The notes under the pieces were generated by a model. The model was not told where the DNA came from. It saw only the letters and a program-made list of their open reading frames with translations, and ran no database searches. Of a DNA stretch of 64,000 nucleotides, positions 18,638 to 30,316 are shown piece by piece. Every line of letters starts with the position of its first letter. Position 1 is the stretch's first letter. The translations under genes and the position numbers were made by a program. This stretch comes from Luteibacter rhizovicinus DSM 16549 (GTDB lineage: Bacteria; Pseudomonadota; Gammaproteobacteria; Xanthomonadales; Rhodanobacteraceae), in the NCBI RefSeq assembly GCF_001887595.1, contig NZ_CP017480.1:744001-808000 (forward strand), written 5' to 3'.

Positions 18638-21157
18638 GTGACGTCACGCAACAGCATCCTGCCTAAACGCCGCCTGCTGGCGACAGCCGTCGCCTTCATC
18701 GTCTCGAGTGCCGCCCAGGCTGCCCAGGCGCCGCCTACGACGGCGACACCGTCGCAGGGCGCGACCACCCAGACGGCGCCTGTCGTCACCTGCGCCCTGG
18801 GCTCGTTCTTCTGTCCATCCCGGCCGCTGAACTTCAACCTGTGCCGTCCGAACGCCATGCTGGGGTTCTACGAGCCGGAAATCACCAAGGACACGTCGCT
18901 GCGGGAAACCGCCGTCACGGACGTGCACTCGGGCATCGACGACGGCAATGTCGGCGGCGTCAAGGTGGAGAGCCCGGAGCCGGACGTCTACCACCTGACC
19001 GGCGGTGTCCGCCTCGAGCGCGCCGACCAGGTCATGCGCGCCGACGACGTGACCTACAACTCGGACTCGACGGCTTACGACGCGAAGGGCAACGTGCGCT
19101 ACCAGGAGGCCGGCATGCTCGTGTCAGCCGACCGCATGACCGGCACCACCACGCCCAATCAGGCCGACGCCGACCACGTCGCCTACCAGCTGCTGCAGTC
19201 GCGCGGCAACGGCATCGCCGACCACGCCAAGGTGATGGACCCGCAGCACGGCCGCTTTTCCATGGCCACGTATTCCACCTGCGACATCGGCAACCACCAG
19301 TGGGAGTTCCGCGCGAAGACGCTGAACCTGAACAAGGATACCGGCGTCGGCGTGGCGCGGAGCGCGACCATCCGCTACAAGAACGTGCCGTTCATGTACC
19401 TGCCCGTGTTCTCCTTCCCGCTGGACGATCGCCGCAAGAGCGGCTTCCTCTATCCGACATTCGGATCGAACAGCTATTCGGGCGCGTACCTCACGCTGCC
19501 GTATTACTTCAATCTCGCGCCGAACTACGACGCGACGGTCGAGCCGGGCTTCTACAGCGATCGCGGGCTGATGCTCGGCGGTGAGTTCCGTTACCTGCTG
19601 CCGCAATCGAACGGCAGCTTCGACCTGCACTACATGGCCCACGACAAGGGGCCGGACCAGGACATCAGCGGAACGAGCGACCGTGACGGATCCAAGCAGC
19701 GCTGGCTGTTGCAGATCGCCAACTCCACCAATCTCGGCGACGGCTATCACTTCGGCGCGAACGTCAACCGCGCCTCGGACAACCAGTACTTCCGTGACTT
19801 CGGCAACGATCTCTACTCCTCCGGCGTCGGCCTGCTCTCGTCCAGCGCCTATGTGACCAAGGGCGGCAAGTACTGGAGCGCGGCGCTGGGCGCGGACGAT
19901 TACCAGAACGTCGATGCTGGCCTGCCGAACTACGTGGCGCCGTATCGCCGCTGGCCGCGTGGCACGTTCAACTTCAACATGCCGGTGCTCAGCTGGCTCG
20001 ACGCGGGTATCGACACCGAAATCGTGAACTTCCGCAAGGAAGACGCGGCGCCGGTCTCTCCCGGCGTGCCGGGACAGGTCGATGGCACGCGACTCGACCT
20101 CGCACCGTTCGTGGCCGCCGATTTCCAGGGCGCCTCCTGGTTCGTCCGTCCGCGCGTCGAATTCCGCAATACGGACTACCGCCTCAACACCGATTATCAG
20201 CACTACAACTACGCCGAGCGCGATCCGTCCCGGTCCCTGCCGATCGCCAACGTGGACGCCGGCCTGATCTTCGACAAGCAGACCAGCCTGTTCGGCACCA
20301 ACTACACCCAGACGCTCGAGCCGCGCCTGTATTACCTGTATGTGCCGTACCGCAACCAGAACAACCTGCCGCTGTTCGATACCAGCGAGATGTCGTTCGA
20401 CTTCTGGCAGCTGTTCACCAACAACCGCTTCTCCGGCGCCGACCGCCAGATGGACGCGAACAACCTGACAGCCGCCCTGACCACTCGCCTGCTCGACGAT
20501 CACGGCGTGGAACGCATGTCGGCGAGCCTGGGCCAGATTCGCTACTTCAGCGACCAGAAGGTCCAGTCGCCCCTGGTGGCGCCGACCAACTTCGCCGGCT
20601 CGGACTACATCGCGCAGCTGAGCATGCAGTTCAACGACGACTGGCGGATGAACAGCTCCTACCAGTGGAACCCGAACAGGAAGCCGAGCCCCTACCTCGG
20701 CACTGACGGCCAGCCGTTCGAGCAGGGCCATGAGACCGATCTGGCCACGGTACAGATCCAGCGCCGCATCAAGGGCGACGGCATCATCAACTTCTCGTAC
20801 CGCTATCGCCGCAATGTGATGGAACAATTCGACACATCCGTGGTCTTTCCGGTGTCCGAGCGCTGGCGCGCACTGGCGCGATGGGTCTTTGCCCGCCGCG
20901 ACGTGCTCCCCGTCACCGTGCCCGGCACAGGCACCTTCAATACCTTCACGTTCTCACATCGCACGCTGGATGCGGCCGTGGGCGTCGAGTACGACAGCTG
21001 CTGCGTCGCCTTCCGCGTACTCGGCCGCCACTACGTGCACGACTACACCCGGCAGACGGCCAACGCGATCATGTTCGAGATGGAATTCAAGGGCCTGGGC
21101 TCGTTCAACCCGGAGACAGGCAGCTATCTGCGGCGTGCTATCCTTGGCTATCAATAA
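18638..21157 (+). CDS. lptD: LPS-assembly protein LptD
   Basis: 839 residues from GTG 18638, where a signal peptide begins (positive TSRNSILPKRR, then a hydrophobic core ending AAQA). An in-frame ATG at 18560 would add 26 residues before the signal and is less likely. Landmarks are the periplasmic OstA/LptA-like domain (VYHLTGGVRLERADQVMRAD) and then a large barrel. N-terminal cysteines in VVTCALGSFFC and the adjacent pair DSCCVAF near the C-terminus match the disulfides that activate LptD. With LptE it inserts lipopolysaccharide in the outer leaflet. It heads a run of closely spaced genes to rsmA. Confidence 0.95.
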   Translation: MTSRNSILPKRRLLATAVAFIVSSAAQAAQAPPTTATPSQGATTQTAPVVTCALGSFFCPSRPLNFNLCRPNAMLGFYEPEITKDTSLRETAVTDVHSGIDDGNVGGVKVESPEPDVYHLTGGVRLERADQVMRADDVTYNSDSTAYDAKGNVRYQEAGMLVSADRMTGTTTPNQADADHVAYQLLQSRGNGIADHAKVMDPQHGRFSMATYSTCDIGNHQWEFRAKTLNLNKDTGVGVARSATIRYKNVPFMYLPVFSFPLDDRRKSGFLYPTFGSNSYSGAYLTLPYYFNLAPNYDATVEPGFYSDRGLMLGGEFRYLLPQSNGSFDLHYMAHDKGPDQDISGTSDRDGSKQRWLLQIANSTNLGDGYHFGANVNRASDNQYFRDFGNDLYSSGVGLLSSSAYVTKGGKYWSAALGADDYQNVDAGLPNYVAPYRRWPRGTFNFNMPVLSWLDAGIDTEIVNFRKEDAAPVSPGVPGQVDGTRLDLAPFVAADFQGASWFVRPRVEFRNTDYRLNTDYQHYNYAERDPSRSLPIANVDAGLIFDKQTSLFGTNYTQTLEPRLYYLYVPYRNQNNLPLFDTSEMSFDFWQLFTNNRFSGADRQMDANNLTAALTTRLLDDHGVERMSASLGQIRYFSDQKVQSPLVAPTNFAGSDYIAQLSMQFNDDWRMNSSYQWNPNRKPSPYLGTDGQPFEQGHETDLATVQIQRRIKGDGIINFSYRYRRNVMEQFDTSVVFPVSERWRALARWVFARRDVLPVTVPGTGTFNTFTFSHRTLDAAVGVEYDSCCVAFRVLGRHYVHDYTRQTANAIMFEMEFKGLGSFNPETGSYLRRAILGYQ

Positions 21158-21166
21158 GAGGGGCAG

Positions 21167-22564
21167 GTGCCCCAGGCTCCCTATTCGATGAAGCAGATTC
21201 TTGCGTACTCCCTGCTCGCCGCGGCTCTCGCGTCGGTCGTCCCCACCGCTCATGCCCAGCTGATGCCATCGGCCCAGCCGGCGCAGGGCGGCAGCGCGTC
21301 CGGCAACGGTTCGCTGGACCGCATTGTTGCGGTCGTCGAGGACGACATCATCCTGCAGAGCGAACTGGACGAGGCGATCAATGCCATCGTCAAGCAGTAC
21401 GCTGCCAATCCCGCTCAGTTGCCGCCGCACGACGTGCTGGCACGGCAGGTGCTCGATCGCCTCATCCTCATGAAGATCCAGGTCCAGCAGGCCTCGAACC
21501 AGAACATCAAGGTCTCCGACCAGGATGTCGACCAGGCCGCTGCCAACGTCGCCCAGCAGAACAAGATGTCACCGGAGCAGCTGCGTGCCGCGGTCGAGCA
21601 GGACGGCTACAGCTATGCGGGCTTCCGCCAGCAGCTGTCCGACCAGATCACTGCGCAGAAGCTGCACGAGAGCGTGGTTCGCGACCAGGTCAACGTGACC
21701 GATACCGAGGTCAACAACATGCTCGCCAGCCCGACCTACAAGGGCGGCGAAGTGCACCTGGCGCACATCCAGATCAGCACCCCGGCCAACGGCAGCGCGA
21801 GTGATATCGCCGCCGCCCAGACCAAGGCCGACGAGACGCTCAAGGCGATCAAGGGCGGCATGGACTTCAACGCCGCGGCTATTCGCTTCTCCGACGCGCC
21901 CGACGCCCTCGATGGCGGTGACCTCGGCTGGCGCCGGCTCGACGAAGTGCCGCCGGCCTTCGCCGACGCGGTCACCGGCCTCAAGCCCGGCGACAACACC
22001 GCCGCGCTGCGCGGCCCGACCGGCTTTCACATCCTGAAGCTGGTCGAGACCCGCCAGCCGGGCCGACAGATCGTCACCGAGTATCACGCCCGTCAGATCC
22101 TGATCAAACCGTCGGAAATCGTGACGCCGGAACAGGCTGAGAAGAAGGCGCAGGACATCTACACCCGGGTGGTCGACAAGAAGGAAGACTTCGCCAAGAT
22201 CGCGAAGGACGACTCCAAGGACAACACCACCGCGAACAACGGCGGTGACATGGGCTGGTTCGCCCAGGACGCCTGGGGCCAGGCCATCGGCGCCCAGATC
22301 GCCAGCCTGAAGGACAACGAGGTCTCGCACCCGATTCAGACCGATGCCGGCTGGATCGTCCTCCAGCGTCTGGGCACGCGTCAGAGCGACCTGACCGATC
22401 AGTTGCAGCGTGACCAGGCTCGCCAGGCCATCGGCAATCGCAAGGCCGACGCGGCTTACGAGAGCTACCTCCGCGAGCAGCGCTCCTCGGCCTACGTGAA
22501 TATCCTCGTCCCGGAACTCAAGGATCCGGACGACAAGCAGGCTTCGGCCACGCCCGCCCAGTAA
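21167..22564 (+). CDS. surA: Periplasmic chaperone / peptidyl-prolyl isomerase SurA
   Basis: 465 residues. GTG 21167 has AGAGGGG at ideal distance; ATG 21188 (MKQILAYS) is an alternative without a ribosome site, and both keep the signal peptide ending AHA. An N-terminal SurA domain (LDRIVAVVEDDIILQSELD) precedes two parvulin domains, at about residues 185-285 and 300-400, each with a GGDLGW or GGDMGW motif. It guides unfolded outer-membrane proteins to the BAM complex. It lies 9 nt after lptD, a SurA client in E. coli. Confidence 0.94.
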   Translation: MPQAPYSMKQILAYSLLAAALASVVPTAHAQLMPSAQPAQGGSASGNGSLDRIVAVVEDDIILQSELDEAINAIVKQYAANPAQLPPHDVLARQVLDRLILMKIQVQQASNQNIKVSDQDVDQAAANVAQQNKMSPEQLRAAVEQDGYSYAGFRQQLSDQITAQKLHESVVRDQVNVTDTEVNNMLASPTYKGGEVHLAHIQISTPANGSASDIAAAQTKADETLKAIKGGMDFNAAAIRFSDAPDALDGGDLGWRRLDEVPPAFADAVTGLKPGDNTAALRGPTGFHILKLVETRQPGRQIVTEYHARQILIKPSEIVTPEQAEKKAQDIYTRVVDKKEDFAKIAKDDSKDNTTANNGGDMGWFAQDAWGQAIGAQIASLKDNEVSHPIQTDAGWIVLQRLGTRQSDLTDQLQRDQARQAIGNRKADAAYESYLREQRSSAYVNILVPELKDPDDKQASATPAQ

Positions 22565-22570
22565 GACGTC

Positions 22571-23566
22571 ATGACCACGACCACCCTGCCACGGCTCGCC
22601 GTCACTGCCGGTGAGCCTGCCGGGGTAGGTCCCGAACTCGTCGCCCGCCTTGCCGCGAGCGACCTGCCCGCCGACATCATAGCGATCACCGATCGCGACT
22701 TGCTTCGCCGGGCTGCCGCGATCTGCGGCATCGAACTCACGATCAGCGACGACGACGGCTCCCGCCTCACGGCACGCGTCGCCGGACACGTGCGCGTGCG
22801 GCATGTACCCCTGGGCGAGCGTGAAACCCCCGGCAGGCCGAGCCCCGCCAATGCGGGGCACGTGCTCGACATGCTGGCTGTGGCAGCCGATGGCTGCCTC
22901 GGCGGCGAGTTCGACGCGGTAGTGACCGGCCCGGTGCAGAAGTCCAGCATCAACGATGCCGGCGTGCACTTCAGTGGCCACACCGAGTTCTTTGCCGAGC
23001 GCGCCGACAGCGATGTCGTGATGATGCTGGCGAGCCCGGAGCTGCGCGTCACCCTGGCGACCACCCACCTGCCGTTGTCGGCGGTGCCCGCCGCCATCAC
23101 CCCGACCCTGCTCGAGCGCACGCTGCGCATCGTGGGACGGTCGCTGACCTCCCTGTACGGCCTTGCACACCCACGCATCGCCGTGCTCGGCCTCAACCCG
23201 CACGCGGGCGAGGACGGGCACATGGGGCGGGAGGAGATCGACACGATCATTCCGCTGCTGGAGCGACTGCGTGGCGAGGGCATGGACCTGCTCGGCCCGC
23301 TGCCGGCCGACACCGCCTTCGTGACCGCCATGCGCCCTCGCTACGACGCCGTCCTGGCGATGTACCACGACCAGGCGCTACCGGTCCTCAAGAGCGAGGC
23401 CTTCGACAGCACGGTCAACGTGACCCTCGGCCTTCCTTTCATCCGCACGTCCGTCGATCACGGCACGGCGCTGGACCTCGCTGGCACGGGCCGCGCGAAT
23501 CCGGCCAGCCTGTTTGCCGCGGCGCGACTCGCCATCGTCTTCGCCAACCATCGGGCCGCCGTATGA
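22571..23566 (+). CDS. pdxA: 4-hydroxythreonine-4-phosphate dehydrogenase
   Basis: 331 residues. The start AVTAGEPAGVGPELVARL, the GPVQKSSINDAG segment with the following FSGHTEFFAE, and the late YHDQALPVLK and TSVDHGTALDLAGTG stretches are PdxA signatures that include the metal-binding histidines. It oxidises 4-phosphohydroxy-L-threonine in pyridoxal phosphate synthesis, in the cytoplasm. It sits 6 nt after surA and overlaps rsmA by 4 nt, as in enterobacteria. Confidence 0.95.
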   Translation: MTTTTLPRLAVTAGEPAGVGPELVARLAASDLPADIIAITDRDLLRRAAAICGIELTISDDDGSRLTARVAGHVRVRHVPLGERETPGRPSPANAGHVLDMLAVAADGCLGGEFDAVVTGPVQKSSINDAGVHFSGHTEFFAERADSDVVMMLASPELRVTLATTHLPLSAVPAAITPTLLERTLRIVGRSLTSLYGLAHPRIAVLGLNPHAGEDGHMGREEIDTIIPLLERLRGEGMDLLGPLPADTAFVTAMRPRYDAVLAMYHDQALPVLKSEAFDSTVNVTLGLPFIRTSVDHGTALDLAGTGRANPASLFAAARLAIVFANHRAAV

Positions 23567-24342
23567 ACGCACGCCCCAAGAAAAGCTTCGGTCAGCACTT
23601 CCTGCACGACAGGCGCTATCTCGACCGCATCGTCGCCTCCATTGCTCCGAAGGACGGCGATACCGTGGTCGAGATCGGCCCCGGCGAAGGTGCGATGACG
23701 ATTCCGCTGCTGGCCGCAGCCCGCCGGATGACGGCGATCGAGCTGGATACCGACCTGATCCCCGGCCTGCAGGCCCGCGCCGCAGACGTCGGCGAGCTGC
23801 GTATCGTGCACTCGGATGTCCTCAAGGTGGATTTCACGGCATTGGCGCGCGAGCTCGGCGCGGAACGCCTGCGTATCGCCGGCAACCTGCCCTACTACAT
23901 CTCCAGCCCGATCCTGTTCCATTGCGTCGAGCACGCCGCGGCGATCCAGGACATGCATTTCATGCTGCAGAAGGAGGTGGTCGACCGCATGGCCGCCGAG
24001 CCCGGTAGCAAGGTGTATGGACGGTTGAGCGTGATGCTCCAGCTCGCCTGCAAGGTCACTCCGCTGTTCACGGTGCCGCCGGGTGCCTTCCGGCCGCCGC
24101 CCAAGGTGGACTCCGCCGTCGTCCGGCTGGTACCGCTGCCACCAGAGCAGCTGCCCAAGGGTGATGCGGCGAACATCTACAAGGTCGTGAAGGCCGCCTT
24201 CGCCATGCGCCGCAAGACCCTGTCGAACACGCTGAAGGGTCTCGTGGACGAAGCGACGATCCGGGATCTGGGCATCGATCCCCGCGCCCGCGCGGAAACC
24301 CTCCCCCCGGGCGACTTCGTCAAGCTCGCCAACGCGATCTGA
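23563..24342 (+). CDS. rsmA: 16S rRNA dimethyladenosine methyltransferase
   Basis: 259 residues, starting with the ATG that overlaps the pdxA stop. KKSFGQHFLHD at the N-terminus, the SAM-binding motif VVEIGPGEGAMTIPLL and the catalytic NLPYYISSP motif identify KsgA/RsmA. It dimethylates two adjacent adenines near the 3' end of 16S rRNA during small-subunit maturation. The C-terminal helical domain with RRKTLSNTLKG is complete. Confidence 0.96.
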   Translation: MNARPKKSFGQHFLHDRRYLDRIVASIAPKDGDTVVEIGPGEGAMTIPLLAAARRMTAIELDTDLIPGLQARAADVGELRIVHSDVLKVDFTALARELGAERLRIAGNLPYYISSPILFHCVEHAAAIQDMHFMLQKEVVDRMAAEPGSKVYGRLSVMLQLACKVTPLFTVPPGAFRPPPKVDSAVVRLVPLPPEQLPKGDAANIYKVVKAAFAMRRKTLSNTLKGLVDEATIRDLGIDPRARAETLPPGDFVKLANAI

Positions 24343-24360
24343 AGGTTCCTGCGGGCATAC

Positions 24361-24389
24361 TTGCCCGCCCTGTCCCCGTCCCCGACAAT
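24361..24389 (+). promoter_or_regulatory. Candidate apaG promoter, leaderless spacing
   Basis: TTGCCC (24361-24366), a 17-nt spacer and GACAAT (24384-24389) end exactly 6 nt before the apaG ATG. This is the same geometry as at the ubiH/adenosyltransferase gap. No Shine-Dalgarno sequence is visible. Confidence 0.42.
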
Positions 24390-24395
24390 CGGTCC

Positions 24396-24779
24396 ATGAA
24401 TTCCAAAACACCCTACACGATCGACGTGGAGGTCGAATCCCGCTTCGTCCCCGACCAGTCGCAGCCTACCGACAACCGCTACGTCTTCGCCTACACGATC
24501 ACGCTGCGCAATGCCGGCGAGACTGGCGCGCAACTGATGACCCGCCACTGGGTCATCAAGGATGCGAACGGAAAGGTCGAGGAAGTGCGCGGCGACGGCG
24601 TGGTCGGCGAGCAACCGTGGATGCGACCCGGCGAGTCGTTCGAGTACACCTCCGGCGCCGTCCTCGAGACGGCGGTGGGCACCATGGAAGGCAGCTACAG
24701 CATGGTGGCCGATGACGGCACGCGGTTCGACGCCCCGATTCCGACTTTCGTGCTTTCGATACCGCGCACGCTCCACTAG
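24396..24779 (+). CDS. apaG: ApaG domain protein
   Basis: 127 residues forming a single ApaG beta-sandwich: IDVEVESRFVPDQSQP, YVFAYTITLRN, RHWVIKDANGKVEEVRGDGVVGEQP and the final EGSYSMVADDGTRFDAPIPTF are family hallmarks, here broken into separate strands. The biochemical role is not settled; the fold resembles fibronectin type III domains and the gene travels with apaH. The start lacks a ribosome site but has a -10 hexamer 6 nt upstream. Confidence 0.93.
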   Translation: MNSKTPYTIDVEVESRFVPDQSQPTDNRYVFAYTITLRNAGETGAQLMTRHWVIKDANGKVEEVRGDGVVGEQPWMRPGESFEYTSGAVLETAVGTMEGSYSMVADDGTRFDAPIPTFVLSIPRTLH

Positions 24780-24835
24780 GATCGACTCATGGATAGCGTG
24801 CACGCCGTTAATGGCGCCAGGGAGCAGCAGGACTG

Positions 24836-25687
24836 ATGGCCGTCTACGCAATCGGCGACGTCCAGGGCTGCTACCCCGAACTCCAGCGTTTGCTGGAGAA
24901 AATTCGCTTCGACCCGGCGAGCGATCGCCTGTGGTTCTGCGGCGACCTGGTCAATCGTGGCGGCGAGTCGCTGGCCACGCTGCGCCTGATTCATTCGTTG
25001 CGTGAGCAGAGCATCATCACGCTCGGCAATCACGACCTCTCGCTGCTGGCCATCGGCCAGCGCCGTGAGGACGCCCAGCAACGAGTGAACCCGGAGTTGC
25101 GCGAGGTGCTTTTCGCCGACGATGCGCCCGTCCTCCTGGAGTGGATGCGCATGCAGAAGCTGCTGCATCACGACGAGACGCTCGGCTGGACGATGATCCA
25201 TGCCGGGCTCGCGCCGAGCTGGACACTGCGCCAGGCGCAGCGGGCGGCCCTGGAGGTCGAGCGCGAACTGGGTGGCCCGCGTCACCAGCGGCTGCTCAAG
25301 AACCTTTTCGGCAACCGCCCGCCAGGCTGGAACAATCGGCTACAGGGCGTCGAGCGTCATCGCGCCACGATCAATACGCTCACGCGCATGCGCTATTGCG
25401 ATGTCGGCGGCCGCATCGACTTCGAAGGAAAGGGCACGCCGGGCACGCAAAAGCCGGGCATGTATCCGTGGTTCGAAGTGCCGGGCATGCGCCGTCGCGA
25501 AACGAAGATCGTCTGCGGCCACTGGTCAGCGCTCGGCCGTTTCGCTGGCCTGGGCATTTACGCGATCGACACCGGCTGCGTCTGGGGCGGCCAGCTGACG
25601 GCGCTGCGCCTGGATACGCCGGAGCCGGAATACATCACCGTCGATGCCGAGCCGTACCGCCAGAAGCCCAAGGGCGGCGGCGACTGA
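24836..25687 (+). CDS. apaH: Symmetrical diadenosine tetraphosphatase
   Basis: 283 residues of a metallophosphatase with AIGDVQGCYPELQRLL, FCGDLVNRGG and LGNHDLSLLA at the N-terminus, and GHWSALGRF later. It splits Ap4A into two ADP, removing a stress alarmone. AGGA precedes the ATG. It follows apaG by 56 nt and converges on secA across a repeat-bearing gap. Confidence 0.95.
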   Translation: MAVYAIGDVQGCYPELQRLLEKIRFDPASDRLWFCGDLVNRGGESLATLRLIHSLREQSIITLGNHDLSLLAIGQRREDAQQRVNPELREVLFADDAPVLLEWMRMQKLLHHDETLGWTMIHAGLAPSWTLRQAQRAALEVERELGGPRHQRLLKNLFGNRPPGWNNRLQGVERHRATINTLTRMRYCDVGGRIDFEGKGTPGTQKPGMYPWFEVPGMRRRETKIVCGHWSALGRFAGLGIYAIDTGCVWGGQLTALRLDTPEPEYITVDAEPYRQKPKGGGD

Positions 25688-25698
25688 TCGGCAGCCCC

Positions 25699-25810
25699 TG
25701 TGGGAGCCGCTTCAGCGGCGAAAAGCCAACGAAGCGGTGATGCGGTAAAGCCGATCGCCAAGGCACCCTGGCCCGCTGCCGCGGGATCGCCGATGAATCG
25801 GCTCCCACAA
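25699..25810. repeat. Inverted REP pair between apaH and secA
   Basis: Two REP-like units face each other: 25699-25721 (core GCCGCTTCAGCGGC) and 25787-25809 in reverse orientation (core GCCGATGAATCGGC). The 65-nt spacer starts with AAAAGCCAACGAAGCGG, which recurs beside REPs near 47697 and 51583. The segment 25768-25805 is identical over 38 nt to 51684-51721. The element lies between convergent genes, before their shared terminator. Confidence 0.85.
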
Positions 25811-25838
25811 AGAATCGGTACCTGCAGATAGACCCCCC

Positions 25839-25868
25839 AAAAAAAAACCGCCTTTCGGCGGTTTTTTT
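25839..25868. terminator. Bidirectional terminator apaH / secA
   Basis: A short stem ACCGCC/GGCGGT with loop TTTC is flanked by a long A-run (25839-25847) and a T-run (25862-25868). It works for apaH on plus and secA on minus; the secA stop follows at 25870. Confidence 0.9.
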
Positions 25869-25869
25869 A

Positions 25870-28584
<2,715 letters not shown>

Positions 28585-28715
28585 CGATCATCCGGATCTG
28601 AAACGAAAAGGGCTGCCGGAAGGCGCAAAGCCGACCGGCACGAAGGGACGATCATACTACGGGCGTCCCCGGCTTTCCTCGGGGTGGCGACTGGATGGGG
28701 CGGATTCAAGGCCGA

Positions 28716-29654
28716 TCAGCGATGGCCCTTCACAAAGGCCAACGGATTCACGACCCGATCGTGGTACCAGACCTCGAAATGCACATGGGACCCGGTGGAA
28801 CGGCCGGTGGAGCCGGCCTTGGCGATGACATCACCGACCTTCACGCGCTGGCCCGGCTGCGCGACCAGCGCGCTGTTATGGGCGTAACGGGTCATGTAGC
28901 CATTGCCGTGGTCGATTTCGATGACATCGCCATAGCCGCTGCGCTGACCCGCAAAAGTGACCATTCCTTCAGCCACGGCCGTTACCGGCGTACCTGTGGG
29001 GGTGGCGATGTCGATGCCCGTATGGCGGGCGCTATGCCCGCTGAACGGGTCGGGGCGGCCGCCGAAATAGGACGAAATGTAGCCATTGACCGGCATGCCG
29101 GTCGGCCGGAGGCTGGACTCGATGCTCCGGTCCATCAGCATGTCGCGCAAGGCTTCGAGCTGGGCCTGCTGGGTATCGAACTGTCCCGAGAGCTGGTCGA
29201 TGCTCTTGCCCAGCGACTCGGGCAGCGCGTAGGCGCCGGCATCCGCGCCGCTGGTGACCTCGAGGCCGCCCTGACCGGGCTCCTCGTCGAAATTGAATTC
29301 GCCGTCGTCCAGCTTGCCGACCTGGGTCAGGCGTTCGCCGAGGGCATTCAGGCGAACGGACTGGGCCTGGAGCTGACCGAGCTTGACCGCCAGGGCATCG
29401 AGATCGCGCTGCGCATCGCGCTTGATCTGGGCGACCTGGGCGCTCTGGCCACCCACCTGCGCCTGCAGGCCACCGAGATGGTCCAGCGCGCGGTCCTTCG
29501 GGTTGGCGACAGCCAGCGCCACCGCCGCACCCACCGCGGCAATCCCGACGAAACCGGCCAGGGCCATCGCCGTCGCCTTGCAGCGCATGCGCCGGCAGGT
29601 GAGATCCAGCGTTTTCGGCCCTTTCTGGCCACGAGACACGAGTATGATCTGCAT
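28716..29654 (-). CDS. Membrane-anchored M23 peptidase
   Basis: 312 residues from ATG 29654 (MQIILVSRGQ), preferred because in-frame upstream starts at 29687 and 29792 overlap the divergent dciA gene and a GGA element lies just before 29654. One transmembrane helix (about residues 28-48) is followed by a coiled-coil-like region (about 55-110) and a C-terminal LytM domain with HTGIDIATPTGTPV and HVHFEVW, the zinc ligands of an active M23 endopeptidase. It would cleave peptidoglycan cross-links or regulate amidases in the periplasm. Orthologues often sit next to secA in this order. Confidence 0.87.
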   Translation of the reverse strand: MQIILVSRGQKGPKTLDLTCRRMRCKATAMALAGFVGIAAVGAAVALAVANPKDRALDHLGGLQAQVGGQSAQVAQIKRDAQRDLDALAVKLGQLQAQSVRLNALGERLTQVGKLDDGEFNFDEEPGQGGLEVTSGADAGAYALPESLGKSIDQLSGQFDTQQAQLEALRDMLMDRSIESSLRPTGMPVNGYISSYFGGRPDPFSGHSARHTGIDIATPTGTPVTAVAEGMVTFAGQRSGYGDVIEIDHGNGYMTRYAHNSALVAQPGQRVKVGDVIAKAGSTGRSTGSHVHFEVWYHDRVVNPLAFVKGHR

Positions 29655-29685
29655 ACGTTCCACATCGAATAGTTGAAGCCGGTCC

Positions 29686-30144
29686 ATGCCACCGCCGTAC
29701 CAACCGAACCGACGCTCCACCCATGGACTGAAGTCCATCTCGGAGTTCGGGCCTGTCGCATCGCTGGCCAAACGGGCCCGCGAACTCGACACGTTGGACC
29801 GCCAGCTGCGCGCGACCTTGCCGCAGCCGTTGCGCGATAACGTCCGCTTTGCGGACCTGCGCGACGGCCGGCTCGTCTTCCTTGCGCCCTCCTCGGCCTG
29901 GGCATCGCGGGTGCGCCTTTACCAGACGCAGATCCTCGAGGCCGCCCGCGCCATCGGCGCGAAAGCCAGTTCGGTTGCCGTGAAAGTGGCCCCCCTACCG
30001 GTCGAGGAAGTCATTCCCGACCGACATAAACCGCTTTCCGCCTCAGCCGGTCGCCATCTGCGAGCTGCCGCGGCGTCACTCTCCGACCCCACGTTGCGGG
30101 ATCTGTTCCTGAAACTGGCCTCCGAGGCCGAAATTTCAGATTAA
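29686..30144 (+). CDS. dciA: DciA-like protein (DUF721), helicase-loading factor
   Basis: 152 residues. The N-terminal half is a DUF721 domain: LDRQLRATLPQPLRDNVRFA, LVFLAPSSAWASRVRLYQ. The C-terminal part is charged and low complexity. DUF721 proteins are DciA, which loads the DnaB replicative helicase in bacteria without DnaC or DnaI; the role here is by family. The ATG at 29686 is 31 nt from the divergent M23 start, so both promoters must overlap the other's 5' end. It converges on lpxC across a 598-nt gap. Confidence 0.82.
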   Translation: MPPPYQPNRRSTHGLKSISEFGPVASLAKRARELDTLDRQLRATLPQPLRDNVRFADLRDGRLVFLAPSSAWASRVRLYQTQILEAARAIGAKASSVAVKVAPLPVEEVIPDRHKPLSASAGRHLRAAAASLSDPTLRDLFLKLASEAEISD

Positions 30145-30316
30145 TTCGATACTTACGACCGACAAGCTCGATCCGTAAGCAGCACCGGATCCCCCGGGGC
30201 GGCAAACTTTATAGCACGCATGTTCCCTATGAACACCTAAAATGGACGTAAAGTTCACGTAGGCGTGACGGCCGTCACGGGGTATTCGCGCCTGGAATCT
30301 GTGCGCTGCGGCGCAA

